Notes: generated from the sequence alone by a model not told the origin. A DNA stretch of 64,000 nucleotides from Vulcaniibacterium thermophilum (GCF_007923255.1 NZ_VOHJ01000008.1:1-64000), one strand, 5' to 3'; positions 21,310 to 31,318 are shown, counted from the stretch's first letter. A program made the numbers and translations.

Positions 21310-22326
21310 TCAGAACGCCTCTCCGAACGCCACCTCGCCGCCGATCCCGACCTGGTAGGCCGACACCCGCCGCTCGAAGAAATTGGTCAGCTCCTGCACG
21401 TCCTGCAGCTCCAGGAACGGGAACGGGTTGCGCGCCCCGTACTCCGGCGCCAGCCCGAGCGCGGCCAGGCGCAGGTCGGCGACGTATTCCAGGTACTGGC
21501 GCATCTCCCGGGGCGACAAGCCGTTCACTCCGCCGGACAGCACGTCGTCGGCGAACGCGGCCTCCACCGCCACCGCCTCGTGCAGCATCGCCCGCACCTC
21601 GCGCTCCATCTGCGCGTCGAACAATTCCGGCTCCTCCGCCCGCACGGTGCGGATCACCTCGAAGGCGAAGGCCATGTGCCCGGATTCGTCGCGGAACACC
21701 CAGTTGGTGCCCGCGGCCAGCCCCGGCAGCAGGCCGCGCGAGCGCAGGAACCAGACGTAGGCGAACGCGGCGAAGAAAAACAGCCCCTCGATGCAGCAGG
21801 CGAAGCAGATCAGGTTGAGCAGGAACGCGCGTCGGTTCTCGCGCGTGCGCAGCCGGTCAAGCGCGTGGATCGAATCCATCCAGCGGAAGCAGAACGCCGC
21901 CTTGGCCCGGATCGAGGGGATGTTCTCCACCGCGGCGAACGCCTCGGCGCGGCGCGCCGGGTCCGGGATGTAGGCATCCAGCAGGGTCAGGTAGAACTGC
22001 ACGTGCAGCGCTTCCTCGAACAGCTGCCGCGACAGGTACATGCGCGCCTCGGGCGCGTTGATGTGCTGGTACAGGTTCAGCACCAGGTTGTTGGCCACGA
22101 TCGAATCGCCGGTGGCGAAGAACGCCACCAGGCGCTCGATGAGGTGTCGGTCGGCCGCGGTGAGCTTGTGGCGCAGGTCGTTGACGTCGATGCCGAAGTC
22201 CACCTCTTCCACGGTCCAGGTGTTGCGGATCGCGGCGCGGTACATCTCGTAGAACTGCGGGTAGCGCATCGGCCGCAGCGTGAGTTCGAAGCCGGGGTCG
22301 AGCAGGCGGGTTGGCGCGGTGGACAT
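21310..22326 (-). CDS. nrdB: ribonucleoside-diphosphate reductase class Ia, beta subunit
   Basis: A protein of 338 residues. Metal ligands of the di-iron site can be placed: Asp in FFATGDSIVAN, Glu and His in FEEALHVQFY, with the Tyr four residues after the His in the position of the E. coli radical tyrosine 122; second-half ligands are in CIEGLFFFAAFAYVWF and DESGHMAF. It supplies the tyrosyl radical to NrdA for dNTP synthesis. ATG 22326 has a GGAG ribosome binding site. The 141-bp gap to nrdA (22327-22467) shows no promoter that I can identify. Confidence 0.95.
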   Translation of the reverse strand: MSTAPTRLLDPGFELTLRPMRYPQFYEMYRAAIRNTWTVEEVDFGIDVNDLRHKLTAADRHLIERLVAFFATGDSIVANNLVLNLYQHINAPEARMYLSRQLFEEALHVQFYLTLLDAYIPDPARRAEAFAAVENIPSIRAKAAFCFRWMDSIHALDRLRTRENRRAFLLNLICFACCIEGLFFFAAFAYVWFLRSRGLLPGLAAGTNWVFRDESGHMAFAFEVIRTVRAEEPELFDAQMEREVRAMLHEAVAVEAAFADDVLSGGVNGLSPREMRQYLEYVADLRLAALGLAPEYGARNPFPFLELQDVQELTNFFERRVSAYQVGIGGEVAFGEAF

Positions 22327-22467
22327 CGGAATCTCCGGAAGAAGGGAGCAGGAACGACGCGGCGGCCACGTCCGTGTGCGCGGCCGACCTCGCAACCGCC
22401 GCGTCGCCCCCGCAGGGTCGAATCCCCTCCCCGCGCATGGGGATGGGGAGCGGGTTGCGGCCCGCGC

Positions 22468-24918
22468 TTACTGGCAGGCCTCGCAGCTCTCGGGGTTCTC
22501 GAGCGAGCAGGCCAGCGACTGTTGCGGCGTGTAGGCCCCCGCCGCGCCCACCGTCGCCTTGGCGATGCGCGTGGCCGGGCGCGAGCGCAGGTAGTAGGTG
22601 GTCTTCAGGCCGCGCTTCCACGCGTACATGTACATGGACGAGAGCCGGCCGATGTTCGGGCTCTCCATGAACAGGTTCAGCGACTGCGACTGGTCCAGGT
22701 ACGGCCCGCGCGCCGCGGCCAGGTCGATCAGCGCCTTCTGCGGCAGCTCCCACGCGGTGCGGTAGATCGCCTTGAGCGCGTCGGGAATGCCCGGCACGTC
22801 CTGGATCGAGCCTTCGGCGAGCTTGATCGCATCGCGCACCTCCGCGGTCCACAGGCCGAGCTTCTTCAACTCCTCCACCAGATAACGGTTGACCTGGAGG
22901 AAATCGCCGGAGAGCGTCTCGCGCTTGAACAGGTTGCTCACCTGCGGCTCGATGCACTCGTAGCAGCCGGCGATCGAGGCGATGGTGGCGGTGGGCGCGA
23001 TCGCCACCAGCAGCGAGTTGCGCAGGCCGTGGCGGGCGATGCGCGCCTTCAGCGCCGCCCACGCCTCCGGCTCGCCCGGGGTCACGCCCCACAGGTCGAA
23101 CTGCAGCAGTCCCTGCGCGGCGCGGGTTTCGGCGAAGGCCGGGTGCGGGCCGTGCCGTTCGGCCAGTTCGCACGAGGTTTCCAGCGCATGGCGGTAGATG
23201 CGCTCGGCGATCTGCGTCGAAAGCGCCAGCGCCTCGGGCGAGTCGAACGGCAGGCGCAGCCGGAAGAACACGTCCTGCAGGCCCATCACCCCCAGCCCCA
23301 CCGGCCGCCAGCGCAGGTTGGAGCGGCGCGCCGACTCGATCGGATAGAAGTTCAGGTCGATCACCCGGTCGAGCTGCCGCACCGCGATGCGCACGGTCTC
23401 GGCCAGGCGGTCGAAATCGAAGGCGGGTTTGCCGTCCTCGTCGGTGCGCAGGTGCTGGCCGAGGTTGATCGAGCCGAGATTGCACACCGCGGTCTCGTCC
23501 CGCGACGTCACTTCCAGGATCTCGGTGCACAGGTTCGACAGGTGCACGGTGCGGCCGGGGCCGACCTGGTTGCAGGTGCGGTTGGCCGTGTCCTTGAACG
23601 TCATCCAGCCGTTGCCGGTCTCGCCCAGGGTCTTCATCATCCGCGCGTACAGCTCGCGCGCGGGCAGCGTCTTCACCGCCAGGCCCTGGCGCTCGGCCTG
23701 CTCGTAGGCGCGCTCGAAGGCCTCGCCCCACAGGTCCGGCAGCTCCGGCACCGTGCCCGGGTCGAACAGCGACCACGGCGCGTCGGCCTCCACCCGGCGC
23801 ATGAACAGGTCCGGCACCCAGTTGGCCAGGTTCAGGTGGTGGGTGCGGCGCATCTCGTCGCCGGTGTTGTCGCGCAGCTCCAGGAACTCCTCGATGTCGG
23901 CGTGCCAGGTCTCCAGGTAGATGCAGGCCGCGCCCTTGCGCTTGCCGCCCTGGTTCACCGCGGCCACCGAGGCGTCGAGGGTCTTCAGCCACGGCACGAT
24001 GCCGTTGCTGCGGCCGTTGGTGGAGCGGATCAGCGCCCCGCGTGCGCGGATCCGCGAGTACGCCAGACCGATCCCACCGCTGAACTTGGACAGCTGCGCG
24101 ACCTCGCCGTAGCGGGCATAGATGTCGGCCAGCGTGTCCTGCGGCGAGTCCAGCAGGAAGCACGAGGACAGCTGCTCGTGGCGGGTGCCGGCGTTGAACA
24201 GGGTCGGCGAGCTCGGCAGGTAGTCGAGCGAGGACATCAGCCGGTACAGCTCCAGCGCCTCGGCCGGGGTCTCGGTCAGCGCCACCGCGATGCGCATGAA
24301 GAACTGCTGCGGGGTCTCGATCACGCAGCGCCTGTGCGGATGGCGCAGCAGGTAGCGGTCGTACAGCGTGCGCAGGCCGAAGTACTCGAAGCGCAGGGTC
24401 TGCGCCGGGTCCACCGCGTCGTTGAACTTGCGCGCATGGGCCTGCACCGTGTGGTGCACGCGGTCGCCGATCAGGCCCAGTTCGTGGCCGAGCGCGATGG
24501 ACTGCGAGAACGAATGCACGCCCAGGCCGGTCACCTCCTTGTCCACGTAGGCGGCGAGCAGGCGCGCGGCCAGGCGCGCGTACTGCGGTTCCTCGGCGGT
24601 GAACGCGGCGGCGGTGCGGATCGAGAGCTCGTCCAGCTCGCGGGTGGTGGCGCCGTCGTAGATGCCGGCGATGGTCTTCAGCGCCACCCGCATCGGGTCT
24701 ATCTCGTCGAGCCCGAACGCCCAGCGCTGCACCGCGCGCACGATCTTGTTCACGTCCACCGGCTCGCGGCGGCCGTCGCGCTTGGTGACGGTCATGGTCG
24801 CGGGCTGGTGCGGCGGGGTCAGCTGGAACGCGGATTGCGCGGCGCGCGGTTCGGGCGCAGGCGCGCCGGCGTCGCGCCGGACGGCCTGCGCCAGGTCGGT
24901 TTCGGTCAGGGAATGCAT
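22468..24918 (-). CDS. nrdA: ribonucleoside-diphosphate reductase class Ia, alpha subunit
   Basis: A protein of 816 residues. An N-terminal ATP-cone (TVTKRDGRREPVDVNKIVRAV, about residues 42-130) gives allosteric control; the catalytic barrel contains SSCFLLDSPQDTL and the radical-site motif SNLCTEI. The C-terminus ends with a Cys-x-x-Cys pair (CEACQ), used for thioredoxin or glutaredoxin re-reduction. It reduces ribonucleoside diphosphates to deoxy forms with NrdB. ATG 24918 follows a GGAGAGG ribosome binding site which lies inside a hairpin (24927-24947). A long leader of about 430 nt with a cobalamin riboswitch precedes it. Confidence 0.97.
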   Translation of the reverse strand: MHSLTETDLAQAVRRDAGAPAPEPRAAQSAFQLTPPHQPATMTVTKRDGRREPVDVNKIVRAVQRWAFGLDEIDPMRVALKTIAGIYDGATTRELDELSIRTAAAFTAEEPQYARLAARLLAAYVDKEVTGLGVHSFSQSIALGHELGLIGDRVHHTVQAHARKFNDAVDPAQTLRFEYFGLRTLYDRYLLRHPHRRCVIETPQQFFMRIAVALTETPAEALELYRLMSSLDYLPSSPTLFNAGTRHEQLSSCFLLDSPQDTLADIYARYGEVAQLSKFSGGIGLAYSRIRARGALIRSTNGRSNGIVPWLKTLDASVAAVNQGGKRKGAACIYLETWHADIEEFLELRDNTGDEMRRTHHLNLANWVPDLFMRRVEADAPWSLFDPGTVPELPDLWGEAFERAYEQAERQGLAVKTLPARELYARMMKTLGETGNGWMTFKDTANRTCNQVGPGRTVHLSNLCTEILEVTSRDETAVCNLGSINLGQHLRTDEDGKPAFDFDRLAETVRIAVRQLDRVIDLNFYPIESARRSNLRWRPVGLGVMGLQDVFFRLRLPFDSPEALALSTQIAERIYRHALETSCELAERHGPHPAFAETRAAQGLLQFDLWGVTPGEPEAWAALKARIARHGLRNSLLVAIAPTATIASIAGCYECIEPQVSNLFKRETLSGDFLQVNRYLVEELKKLGLWTAEVRDAIKLAEGSIQDVPGIPDALKAIYRTAWELPQKALIDLAAARGPYLDQSQSLNLFMESPNIGRLSSMYMYAWKRGLKTTYYLRSRPATRIAKATVGAAGAYTPQQSLACSLENPESCEACQ

Positions 24919-24926
24919 GCGGCTGT

Positions 24927-24947
24927 CCTCTCCAGTGGGTGGAGAGG
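24927..24947 (-). promoter_or_regulatory. hairpin sequestering the nrdA ribosome binding site
   Basis: On the minus strand CCTCTCC (24947-24941), a 7-nt loop, then GGAGAGG (24933-24927): a perfect 7-bp stem whose 3' arm is the Shine-Dalgarno sequence of nrdA, 8 nt before the ATG. It is a natural translational expression platform for the riboswitch upstream. Confidence 0.7.
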
Positions 24948-25131
24948 AAGCGAAAGCGGCGCGACCCGCGGCGAGCCCGAAGCCCCGCCGCGCGAGCACC
25001 GGCCCTCGCCCCCTCGGGCGAGCCGGCGTTGCGCACGGCGGAAACGGACGGAACGCGGACGGCACCCCGCCCGCGCTGCGACCGCGTCCTCCCGCGAGGA
25101 ACGCCTGGCCAAGCGGACGTCGGCACGACGT

Positions 25132-25347
25132 CCGGTCGCGGCAGGTCTTCGGGCTTCCGGGCGGAGCGGCGGGTGCCGCCGGCCTACTGCGCGTCGCTTC
25201 CCGGCCATGTGCCTGGCCAGTGCCTGATGACGCGGGTCGTTCCCGGTTACCGCTGCGGGGCAGCTCCGGAATTGGCCTTCGCCCCGCGGGACGACAGACC
25301 GCACCGGATTCCCATTTCAGCCTCCCCCTGGCGGGGTTCGGCACCAG
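25132..25347 (-). ncRNA. cobalamin (B12) riboswitch in the nrdA leader
   Basis: Read on the minus strand, conserved blocks of the cobalamin aptamer appear in order: GGTGCC (25345-25340), AAATGGGAAT followed by CCGGTGC (25317 downwards), the GCTGCCCCGCAGC block near 25268-25250, a GGCACTGGCC-type arm, and the terminal B12 box GCCCGAAGACCTGCC (to 25140). A short P1 helix can form between CTGGT at 25347-25343 and ACCGG at 25136-25132. Transcription should start at about 25350 from the promoter at 25358-25386. Binding of adenosyl- or another cobalamin is expected to repress the downstream class Ia ribonucleotide reductase. Confidence 0.88.
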
Positions 25348-25357
25348 CGACGACCAC

Positions 25358-25386
25358 AAGATAGGGGGATCATCCGTCCAGGTCAA
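25358..25386 (-). promoter_or_regulatory. sigma70-type promoter of the riboswitch-nrdAB transcript
   Basis: On the minus strand TTGACC (25386-25381), exactly 17 nt, then TATCTT (25363-25358). The predicted start falls right at the 5' end of the cobalamin aptamer. Confidence 0.7.
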
Positions 25387-25505
25387 CACAACATGCGGCA
25401 TTCAGGCTGCCTGGATGTCGCGCACCGCCTGCTCGATCTGGCGCGGATCCACGCCACCGACCACCAGTCGCATGGAGTGGCGACGAGCGATTCACCCCCA
25501 AAGCG

Positions 25506-25531
25506 AAGGCCGCCCGAAGGCGGCCTTTTTT
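25506..25531 (-). terminator. terminator hairpin after sucD (may work in both directions)
   Basis: A 9-bp stem, AAGGCCGCC against GGCGGCCTT, 25 bp downstream of the sucD stop. On the minus strand the loop is the very stable C(UUCG)G tetraloop but the tail (TTCGCTTT) is a weak U-tract; on the plus strand six T residues follow. The stretch 25387-25505 between it and the nrdA promoter holds only a possible 23-codon minus-strand frame. Confidence 0.65.
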
Positions 25532-25555
25532 CCAACTCTGGCGGTGGTGCCGCCG

Positions 25556-26431
<876 letters not shown>

Positions 26432-26443
26432 TGCATTGTCCCT

Positions 26444-26506
26444 GTAGGGCGGGCCTCGGCCCGCCGTTGAAGAGTGAGGAGGAGCGTCGGGCCAGGCCCG
26501 CCCTGC
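26444..26506. repeat. inverted pair of REP palindromes inside the sucCD operon
   Basis: GTAGGGCGGGCC-TC-GGCCCGCC at 26444-26465 and, in inverse orientation, GGGCCAGGCCCGCCCTGC at 26489-26506. The GTAG head followed by a GC-rich hairpin matches the general REP design. The pair fills most of the 81-bp sucC-sucD gap, ending about 12 bp before the sucD start on the minus strand. Confidence 0.7.
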
Positions 26507-26512
26507 GATGCG

Positions 26513-27682
26513 TCAGGCGGCCCGCTTGACGGCCTCGACCGCCTTCTTCGCGCCGTCGTTGATGTCGTCGGCCGGCGTGATCGCCAGGCCCGAGTTCTTC
26601 AGCAGCTCCTTGCCCGCCTCGACGTTGGTGCCTTCCAGGCGCACGATCACCGGCACCTTGACGTCCACTTCCTTGACCGCGGCGATGATGCCCTCGGCGA
26701 TCATGTCGCAGCGGACGATGCCGCCGAAGATGTTGACGAAGATCGCCTTCACCTTGTCGGACGAGAGGATCAGCTTGAACGCCTCGGTGACGCGCTCCTT
26801 GGTGGCGCCGCCGCCGACGTCGAGGAAATTCGCCGGCTCGCCGCCGTTGAGCTTGATGACGTCCATCGTCGCCATCGCCAGGCCCGCGCCGTTGACCATG
26901 CAGCCGATGTTGCCGTCCATGGTCACGTAGTTGAGGTCGTGCTGGCTGGCCTTGACCTCGGTCTCGTCCTCCTGGCGGATGTCGCGCATGGCGACCAGCT
27001 CCGGATGGCGGAACGAGGCGTTGTCGTCGGAGTTGATCTTGCCGTCGAGCACGGCCAGATCGCCGTTGGTGAGGATCGCCAGCGGATTGAGTTCCACCAG
27101 CGACAGATCCTTCTCGTTGAACAGCCGGTACAGCCCCAGCATGATCTTGGTCAGCTGGCCGACCTGCTTGGCGTTCAGGCCCATCGCGAAGCCGAGCTGC
27201 CGGCACTGGAACGGCTGCAGCCCCTGCACGTAGTTGACGTGCAGCGTGTGGATGGCCTCCGGATTCTCCTCGGCGACCTTCTCGATCTCGACGCCGCCCT
27301 CGGCGGAAGCGATGAAGGTGATCGCCTTGCTCGCGCGGTCGACCAGCACCGACAGGTACAGCTCCTTGGCGATGTCGGTGGCCTGCGTCACCAGTACGGT
27401 GTCCACCGGCAGCGCGACGCCGGCCGTCTGGTAGGTGGCCATACGCGTGCCCAGCATCGCCTGCGCGTACTCGCGCACCTGATCCAGCGTCTTCGCCAGC
27501 TTGACGCCGCCGGCCTTGCCGCGGCCGCCGGCGTGGATCTGCGCCTTGACCACCCAGAAGTCGCCGCCGATCGCCTTCGCCGCGTCGACCGCCTCTTCCG
27601 GCGTGCGGGCCACACGGCCGGCCGGCACGGCGATGCCGTAGTCGGCGAACAGCTGCTTTGCCTGATATTCGTGGAAATTCAT
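26513..27682 (-). CDS. sucC: succinyl-CoA synthetase beta subunit
   Basis: A protein of 389 residues. An ATP-grasp domain starts [20 protein letters not shown] and includes [20 protein letters not shown]; the C-terminal flavodoxin-like ligase domain has [18 protein letters not shown]. It binds nucleotide and succinate in the SucCD tetramer. First gene of sucCD, divergent from pilS; the gap of 158 bp holds the -10 element of pilS. sucCD next to pilSR is typical of Xanthomonadaceae. Confidence 0.98.
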   Translation of the reverse strand: MNFHEYQAKQLFADYGIAVPAGRVARTPEEAVDAAKAIGGDFWVVKAQIHAGGRGKAGGVKLAKTLDQVREYAQAMLGTRMATYQTAGVALPVDTVLVTQATDIAKELYLSVLVDRASKAITFIASAEGGVEIEKVAEENPEAIHTLHVNYVQGLQPFQCRQLGFAMGLNAKQVGQLTKIMLGLYRLFNEKDLSLVELNPLAILTNGDLAVLDGKINSDDNASFRHPELVAMRDIRQEDETEVKASQHDLNYVTMDGNIGCMVNGAGLAMATMDVIKLNGGEPANFLDVGGGATKERVTEAFKLILSSDKVKAIFVNIFGGIVRCDMIAEGIIAAVKEVDVKVPVIVRLEGTNVEAGKELLKNSGLAITPADDINDGAKKAVEAVKRAA

Positions 27683-27828
27683 GCGTCACCGAGGGGAGTG
27701 AACCGGGAGCGCCGCCGCGAGCGGGCGGGCGCATGAGCCCGCCATTGTCGCCGATTCGGGCGCGCCGGGGCAAAAGACACCCGCCCGCGCGGGCCCGCTC
27801 GTCCGTGCGGCCGCGCGCGCCGGGCCCC

Positions 27829-27834
27829 TATACT
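27829..27834 (+). promoter_or_regulatory. -10 element before pilS, implying a leaderless transcript
   Basis: TATACT ends 6 nt before the only plausible pilS start, GTG 27841, so transcription should begin at or next to the start codon. No clear -35 hexamer and no ribosome binding site are visible. Confidence 0.45.
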
Positions 27835-27840
27835 CGCGGC

Positions 27841-29454
27841 GTGCCGCCCTCGACCGCCGCCGTGGCCACGCCCACCGCCGCCCTGCGGCGCGAGCTGCAT
27901 TTCTTCACGCTGTACCGGCTGCTGGAAGCGGCGCTGCTGGCGCTGCTCGTGTTCGGTCCGTTCCTCGACCGGCAGCGCGCGCCGCTGCTCGGCACGATCA
28001 CCGCCGTCACCTACGCCGTGGTCGCGCTGGTGCTGTTCGCGCTCGGCCGCCACGGCAAGGTCGCCACCCACGCCGCGGTCGGCATCTGCGCCGACCTGGC
28101 CGCCGCGGCGCTGGCATCGCAGGCGCTGCCGGGCGCGGCGACCAGCATCATGGTGATGCTGCTGTTCAACGTGGCCGCAGCGGCCCTGCTGCTGCCGCTG
28201 CGGCAGGGGCTGGCGGTGGCGCTGGGCGCCACCGCCATCGTCATCGGCGACTGGGGCTGGGCGGTCCTCACCCGCGGCGGCGAACCGAGCCTGCTGGAAC
28301 CGGTGATGTTCGGCCTGGTGTACGTGGCCACCGCGCTGCTGACCAGCTTCGTCGGCCGCGAGATGCGCGCAAGCCAGGACCTCGCCGAGCGCCGCGCCGC
28401 CGAGGCGGCCAATCTCGCCGAGGTGAACGAGCTGATCCTGCGTCGCCTGCGCACCGGGGTGCTGGTGGTGGACGGCCGCAGCCACGTGCGGCTGGCGAAC
28501 GAGGCGGCGATGCTGCTGCTCGGCGAGAACGGCGACCGCAGCGAGCCGGCGCCGCACGCGGTCGATCTCGCCGCCGCCGCGCCCGAGCTGTGCCGCCGGC
28601 TCACGCGCTGGCGCATCGACGGCGAGGTGGACGAGACGCCGCTGAAGCTCGCGCCCGACCTGCCGGAAGTGGTGCCGCGCTTCGCGCGCCTGCTGGCCGG
28701 CAGCGACCAGGTGCTGATCTTCCTCGACGACGCGTCGCTGGTGTCGCGCCGCGCCGAATCGATCACGCTCGCCACCCTCGGCCGCTTCGCCGCCAGCCTC
28801 GCGCACGAGATCCGCAACCCGCTCGCCGCCATCAACTACGCCGTGCAACTGCTGCAGGAGTCGCGCCAGATCCCGCTCGAGGACCGCCGTCTGCTCGACA
28901 TCATCCGCCAGCAGGGCACCCGCATGAACAACATCGTCGAGAACGTGCTGGGCATGGCGCGACGCGAGCCGGCCAAGCCGGAGCACATCGAGCTGGTCGG
29001 CTTCGTGCGCCAGTTCGCCGCCGAGTACGGCGCGCTGCATCCGCTCGAACAGGACCGCCTGCACGCGGACAGCGCGGAGGAGCGCGTCGATGCGCTGTTC
29101 GATCCGCGCCAGTTGCACCAGGTGCTGACCGTGCTGGTCAACAACGCGCTGCGCTACGGGCGGCAACCGGGCGAAGCCGCCGACGTCACCCTGCGCGTGG
29201 ATCGCGATCCGCTGGGCGCGCCGGTGATCGATGTCGTCGATCGCGGTCCGGGCGTGAGCGATGCCGCAATTCCGCACCTGTTCCGCCCCTTCTTCACCAC
29301 CTCCGGTCACGGCACCGGGCTGGGCCTGTACATCGCGCGCGAGCTCTGCCGCGCCAACCAGGCCAGCCTCGATTACGTGCCCTCCAGCACCGCCGGAAGC
29401 CGCTTCCGCGTCCGCCTGTCCACCGCCAGCGCGCTGCTCGCCGCCGCAGGCTGA
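27841..29454 (+). CDS. pilS: type IV pilus sensor histidine kinase PilS
   Basis: A protein of 537 residues from GTG 27841. Six hydrophobic segments occupy about 25-175 (LLEAALLALLVFGPFL, AVVALVLFALG, IMVMLLFNVAAAALLLP and others), then a PAS-like region, the HisKA motif FAASLAHEIRNPLAAINYAV with the phospho-acceptor His near residue 323, and the HATPase motifs NNALRYG, DRGPGV and GTGLGLYIA. It phosphorylates PilR to control pilin expression in response to pilin level at the inner membrane. No ATG is available in the frame; no ribosome binding site precedes the GTG. Confidence 0.93.
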   Translation: MPPSTAAVATPTAALRRELHFFTLYRLLEAALLALLVFGPFLDRQRAPLLGTITAVTYAVVALVLFALGRHGKVATHAAVGICADLAAAALASQALPGAATSIMVMLLFNVAAAALLLPLRQGLAVALGATAIVIGDWGWAVLTRGGEPSLLEPVMFGLVYVATALLTSFVGREMRASQDLAERRAAEAANLAEVNELILRRLRTGVLVVDGRSHVRLANEAAMLLLGENGDRSEPAPHAVDLAAAAPELCRRLTRWRIDGEVDETPLKLAPDLPEVVPRFARLLAGSDQVLIFLDDASLVSRRAESITLATLGRFAASLAHEIRNPLAAINYAVQLLQESRQIPLEDRRLLDIIRQQGTRMNNIVENVLGMARREPAKPEHIELVGFVRQFAAEYGALHPLEQDRLHADSAEERVDALFDPRQLHQVLTVLVNNALRYGRQPGEAADVTLRVDRDPLGAPVIDVVDRGPGVSDAAIPHLFRPFFTTSGHGTGLGLYIARELCRANQASLDYVPSSTAGSRFRVRLSTASALLAAAG

Positions 29455-29518
29455 ACGCGCCCGCGCTTGGCCGGGCGCGGCGCGTTGAGCTATCGTGCGG
29501 CGAGGGGAGAAAGACAGA

Positions 29519-30934
29519 ATGGTCCAGCACACCGGCGCGCAGCACAGCGCCCTCATCGTCGACGACGAACGCGACATCCGCGAGCTCCTGGTGATGGCGC
29601 TCGGCCGGATGGGCCTGCGTTGCGACACCGCGTCCAGTCTCGCCGAAGCGCGCGGCCATCTGGCGCGCGAGCGCTATGCGCTGTGCCTGACCGACATGCG
29701 CCTGCCCGACGGTTCCGGCATCGACCTGGTCGCCGAGATCAGCGCGCGCCACCCGAACACGCCGGTGGCGATGATCACCGCGTTCGGCAACGTCGATGCG
29801 GCGGTCGAGGCGCTCAAGGCGGGCGCGTTCGATTTCGTCGCCAAGCCGGTCGACCTGAACGTGCTGCGCGACCTCGTCCGCCATGCGCTCGATCTGCACA
29901 AGGGCCGGCGCAGCACGCGCGACACCGTCGCCGAGCGCCTGTACGGCCGCTCGCCGGCGATGACGGTGCTGCGCGACACCATCGCCAAGGTCGCGCGCAG
30001 CCAGGCGCCGGTCTACATCGCCGGCGAATCGGGCGTCGGCAAGGAACTGGTGGCGCGCACCATCCACAGCGAAAGCCCGCGCGCGCGCGGCCCGTTCGTG
30101 CCGGTCAATTGCGGCGCGATCCCGGCCGAACTGATGGAGAGCGAGTTCTTCGGCCACAAGAAGGGCAGCTTCACCGGCGCGCACGCCGACAAGCCCGGCC
30201 TGTTCCAGGCCGCCGACGGCGGCACGCTGTTCCTCGACGAGGTCGCCGAGCTGCCGCTGCCGATGCAGGTCAAGCTGCTGCGCGCGATCCAGGAGAAGTC
30301 GGTGCGCCCGGTCGGCGCCAACGTCGAAGTGCCGGTCGACGTGCGCATCCTGTCGGCCACGCACAAGGATCTCGCCGCGCTGGTCGCCGAGGGCCGCTTC
30401 CGCCAGGACCTCTACTACCGCATCAACGTCATCGAGCTGCGCGTGCCGCCGCTGCGCGAGCGCCAGGAGGATCTGGCGGGCCTGGCCGAGCGCATCCTCG
30501 AACGGCTCGCGCTGCAGCAGGGCCGCGCCGTGCCGCGCCTCGGCGAGGACGCGCTCGCCGCGCTGCGCGAATACCCGTTCCCCGGCAACGTGCGCGAGCT
30601 GGAGAACATCCTCGAACGCGCGATGGCGCTGTCCGACGGCAACGAACTCACCGCCGCCGACCTGCGCCTGCCGCGCCCGCTTGCGCCCCTGCCCACCGCC
30701 GCCCCCTCGCCGCCGACGCATCCCACGCTCAAGCCCGGCGCCGTCGACCCGCGCACCCTGAGCCCGCGCGACACCGGCACCAGCGCCCTGCCCAGCTTCA
30801 TCGAGGAAATCGAGCGCGCGGCGATCGTCCAGGCGCTGCAGGAAAACCGCTACAACAAGACCAAGACCGCCGCCGCCCTCGGCATCACCTTCCGCGCCCT
30901 GCGCTACAAGCTGAAGAAGCTGGGGATCGAGTAG
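29519..30934 (+). CDS. pilR: sigma54-dependent response regulator PilR
   Basis: A protein of 471 residues. Receiver domain first (LIVDDERDIREL; phospho-acceptor Asp in LCLTDMRLPDGSG), then the AAA+ sigma54-interaction domain with Walker A GESGVGKE near residue 170, the GSFTGA loop that contacts sigma54, and LFLDEVAELPL. A Fis-type HTH closes the protein (NKTKTAAALGITFRALRYKL). It activates pilA from a sigma54 promoter; one is present at 31319-31334. ATG 29519 follows GGGGAGA and fits the receiver start better than the earlier in-frame ATG at 29495. Confidence 0.96.
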   Translation: MVQHTGAQHSALIVDDERDIRELLVMALGRMGLRCDTASSLAEARGHLARERYALCLTDMRLPDGSGIDLVAEISARHPNTPVAMITAFGNVDAAVEALKAGAFDFVAKPVDLNVLRDLVRHALDLHKGRRSTRDTVAERLYGRSPAMTVLRDTIAKVARSQAPVYIAGESGVGKELVARTIHSESPRARGPFVPVNCGAIPAELMESEFFGHKKGSFTGAHADKPGLFQAADGGTLFLDEVAELPLPMQVKLLRAIQEKSVRPVGANVEVPVDVRILSATHKDLAALVAEGRFRQDLYYRINVIELRVPPLRERQEDLAGLAERILERLALQQGRAVPRLGEDALAALREYPFPGNVRELENILERAMALSDGNELTAADLRLPRPLAPLPTAAPSPPTHPTLKPGAVDPRTLSPRDTGTSALPSFIEEIERAAIVQALQENRYNKTKTAAALGITFRALRYKLKKLGIE

Positions 30935-31318
30935 GCGCCTCGCCCTCGCAGCCCCCTGCGGCATTGCCGCTGCGCCCGCGTCCGATTCCTCCTGCCCCCC
31001 CCCCGCAGCGATCCGCGCACTGGCGTCACGTAGGCGCCGACCGCTGCCCGACCCGGCTCGCTCCGCGGCAACCACCAAGCTCGCCGCTGCGCGCACGCCG
31101 CCGCGCAGGCCCGATCCTGCGCAATGTCCGGCACGCCTCCTGCAGGTGCGGCACGGCACCGCACGCTCCCGCGAACGGCCGCTCATCCACCGTGAGCCCT
31201 GCCACGCCGGTCAGGATGTGACGCGCCGCGTCAGGCCGGCGGTCGACATCGCGCGCGGACGCCGACCTTCGTGATCATCGTCACCCCGGCCCCGTGGCCC
31301 CAAGCGCGATTCCCAGGT
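30935..31318. other. intergenic region between pilR and the pilA promoter
   Basis: About 380 bp without a gene that I can support. It contains a run of ten C residues (30995-31004) and would be the place for PilR binding upstream of the sigma54 promoter, but I could not define sites with confidence. Confidence 0.5.

Noticed and set aside
22327-22467. tRNA-like T-loop (GGGTCGAATCCC) between nrdB and nrdA
   Set aside because: No acceptor stem, anticodon arm or D-arm can be built around it.
25405-25476. Small minus-strand reading frame of 23 codons upstream of the nrdA promoter (starts MRLVVGGVDPRQIEQ)
   Set aside because: Too short, without a ribosome binding site or known relative; it may be a remnant gene end but cannot be supported.
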